A DNA stretch of 7,126 nt from Christensenella sp. UBA5399 (GTDB taxonomy: Bacteria; Bacillota; Clostridia; Christensenellales; Christensenellaceae): positions 1-7,126 of the forward strand of contig DHOD01000094.1 of assembly GCA_002407725.1 (NCBI GenBank), given 5' to 3'. The notes below the pieces were generated by a model, which ran no database searches, was not told the origin of the DNA, and was given only the letters and a program-made list of their open reading frames with translations. Made by a program: the position numbers and the translations under genes. Shown in pieces: positions 5,959-7,126 of this stretch (position 1 is the stretch's first letter; each line of letters starts with the position of its first letter).

Positions 5959-7074
5959 ATGAAGAAAAGAATGGCAACTCTTATTGTGATCGTTCTGGTC
6001 ACAGCGCTGGTGTTGGCAGCCTGCTCAGGCGGCGGAACACCTGCAGACACTACAACAGATGCGGCTGCGACAAACGATGCGGCTACTGACGAAGCGGCTA
6101 TGGATGACATCGTAGCAGTGGAAGAATCGGGCGAAGGCGCGCCTGCGGCTGATTCCGGCGATGGATTCGAGATCGTACTGGTCGCGAAGACAGAGGGTAT
6201 TGCATGGTTTGACGACATGCGTATCGGCGTAAACGAGTTTGGCGAAGACCATCCTGACGTAACTGTATCGCAGATCGCGCCCGAGGGCGGCGACCCGGCG
6301 AAGCAGGCGCAGATGCTGGAAGACTGCATTGCGCGCGGCGTTGATGCAATCTGCGTTGTGCCCAACGACCCGGAAGCGTTGATCCCCGCGATCGAAAAAG
6401 CGCGCGAGAATGGCATCATCGTTGTTTCGCACGAGGCTATGGCGCTTGAAGGCACAGTTGACTGGAACATGGAAGCGTTTAACAACGACGATTTCGGCGC
6501 TCTTTATGGCGAGAACCTTGCGCAGGCAATGGGCGGCAAAGGCAAATACATCGGTACGGTTGGCGCGCTGACAATGCAGACGCACAACCAGTGGTATAAT
6601 GCTGCGGTTAAGCATATCACAGAGAACTATCCCGACATGGAGCTGGTGGAAGAACAGCCGCGCGAAGACCAGATTGACGCGACAGTTGCATACAACCTTG
6701 CGCAGGAACTGCTGAAAGCATACCCCGACCTGGGCGGCTACCTCGGCATGACGGTGGAGGCAGGCATCTCGATGGCGAAACTGCTGGAGGAGACCAACAA
6801 CACAAACGTAAGCGTATCTTGCCTGGCAATGCCCTCGGCAAGCGGCGAATACATTGCTGACGGTTGGATCAGCTCCGGCCAGTGCTGGAGGCCCGCGGAT
6901 GCAGGTTATGTAACATGCAACATCGCTTACAAGCTGCTCAAAGGCGAAGAGATGACGGAAGGCATAGACCTTGGGAAAACAGGCTATGAAAGCTGCACGC
7001 CCGTAGGCGGCACAATTTATGGAAATGCGCCGCTGATATTCACAGCGGATAACATCGCGGACTACAACTTCTAA
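5959..7074 (+). CDS. Lipoprotein sugar-binding protein of an ABC transporter (LsrB/RhaS-like, periplasmic-binding fold type 1)
   Basis: 371 residues. A lipoprotein signal peptide (MKKRMATL, hydrophobic core) ends in the lipobox LAAC with lipidated Cys22, so the protein is anchored outside the membrane. Residues 23-68 are a low-complexity Ala/Asp/Thr/Glu linker. The binding domain starts near residue 70 (EIVLVAKTEGIAWFDDMRIGV) and continues with GVDAICVVPNDPEALIPAIEKARENGI and THNQWYNAAVKHITENYP. The last of these resembles the NQW segment of LsrB-type proteins. Six further cysteines occur in the binding domain, more than usual. AAGGAGAG at 5945-5952 gives a strong start. It probably captures the sugar or polyol used by the kinase and dehydrogenase upstream; permease and ATPase genes are expected after the window. 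Ligand unknown. Confidence 0.9.
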   Translation: MKKRMATLIVIVLVTALVLAACSGGGTPADTTTDAAATNDAATDEAAMDDIVAVEESGEGAPAADSGDGFEIVLVAKTEGIAWFDDMRIGVNEFGEDHPDVTVSQIAPEGGDPAKQAQMLEDCIARGVDAICVVPNDPEALIPAIEKARENGIIVVSHEAMALEGTVDWNMEAFNNDDFGALYGENLAQAMGGKGKYIGTVGALTMQTHNQWYNAAVKHITENYPDMELVEEQPREDQIDATVAYNLAQELLKAYPDLGGYLGMTVEAGISMAKLLEETNNTNVSVSCLAMPSASGEYIADGWISSGQCWRPADAGYVTCNIAYKLLKGEEMTEGIDLGKTGYESCTPVGGTIYGNAPLIFTADNIADYNF

Positions 7075-7090
7075 TCAGACAGGCACAACC

Positions 7091-7114
7091 GCGGCGGGGA
7101 GAATCCCCCGCCGC
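7091..7114 (+). terminator. GC-rich hairpin after the binding-protein gene
   Basis: GCGGCGGGG (7091-7099) pairs perfectly with CCCCGCCGC (7106-7114) around the loop AGAATC, 16 bases after the stop codon. The tail TTGGGTTTG is only weakly T-rich. It is either a partial terminator or a 3' stabilising hairpin that would keep binding-protein mRNA more abundant than the downstream transporter genes. Confidence 0.65.
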
Positions 7115-7126
7115 TTGGGTTTGCCG

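Overview
The window looks like chromosomal DNA of a Clostridia-type Firmicute of moderate to fairly high GC. The reasons are strong AAGGAGG-type ribosome binding sites, a TTG start on a membrane protein, an archaeal/eukaryotic-type prolyl-tRNA synthetase without an editing insertion, an extracytoplasmic Tim44-like protein, and a lipoprotein sugar-binding protein with an Ala/Asp/Thr-rich linker. All six protein genes lie on the + strand. I cannot name the genus.

Left part (1-2986): a Gly/Tyr-rich, membrane-anchored Tim44-like protein (70-975), then proS (1116-2558) and a small glyoxalase I-like VOC protein (2621-2986). The 140-base gap before proS holds two hairpins and a good extended -10 promoter. 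The second hairpin is terminator-like, and its left arm starts inside the -10 box.

Middle (2987-3510): 524 bases without a credible protein gene, but full of structure. From 2998 to 3249 almost every base can be placed in one of nine + strand helices. A perfect 10-bp closing stem holds three hairpins packed end to end (a four-way junction, one hairpin capped by a UNCG tetraloop). Four more hairpins follow, then a ninth small one. G-U wobbles show that + is the folding strand. I read this as a gene for a sizeable structured noncoding RNA, perhaps of the raiA type or an undescribed class. Right after it lies a perfect consensus promoter, TTGACA-N17-TATAAT, with a 16-base LacI-family-like operator at its start point and a second copy 142 bases downstream.

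Right part (3511-7126): an operon driven by that promoter, with an FGGY-family sugar kinase (3511-5016), a short-chain dehydrogenase/reductase (5093-5872) and a lipoprotein sugar-binding protein of the LsrB/RhaS-like type (5959-7074). A GC-rich hairpin follows at 7091-7114; ABC permease and ATPase genes probably lie beyond the window. Together these suggest uptake of a sugar or polyol, oxidation or reduction by the dehydrogenase, and phosphorylation by the kinase, all repressed by a LacI-type regulator not present here. The substrate cannot be read from the sequence.
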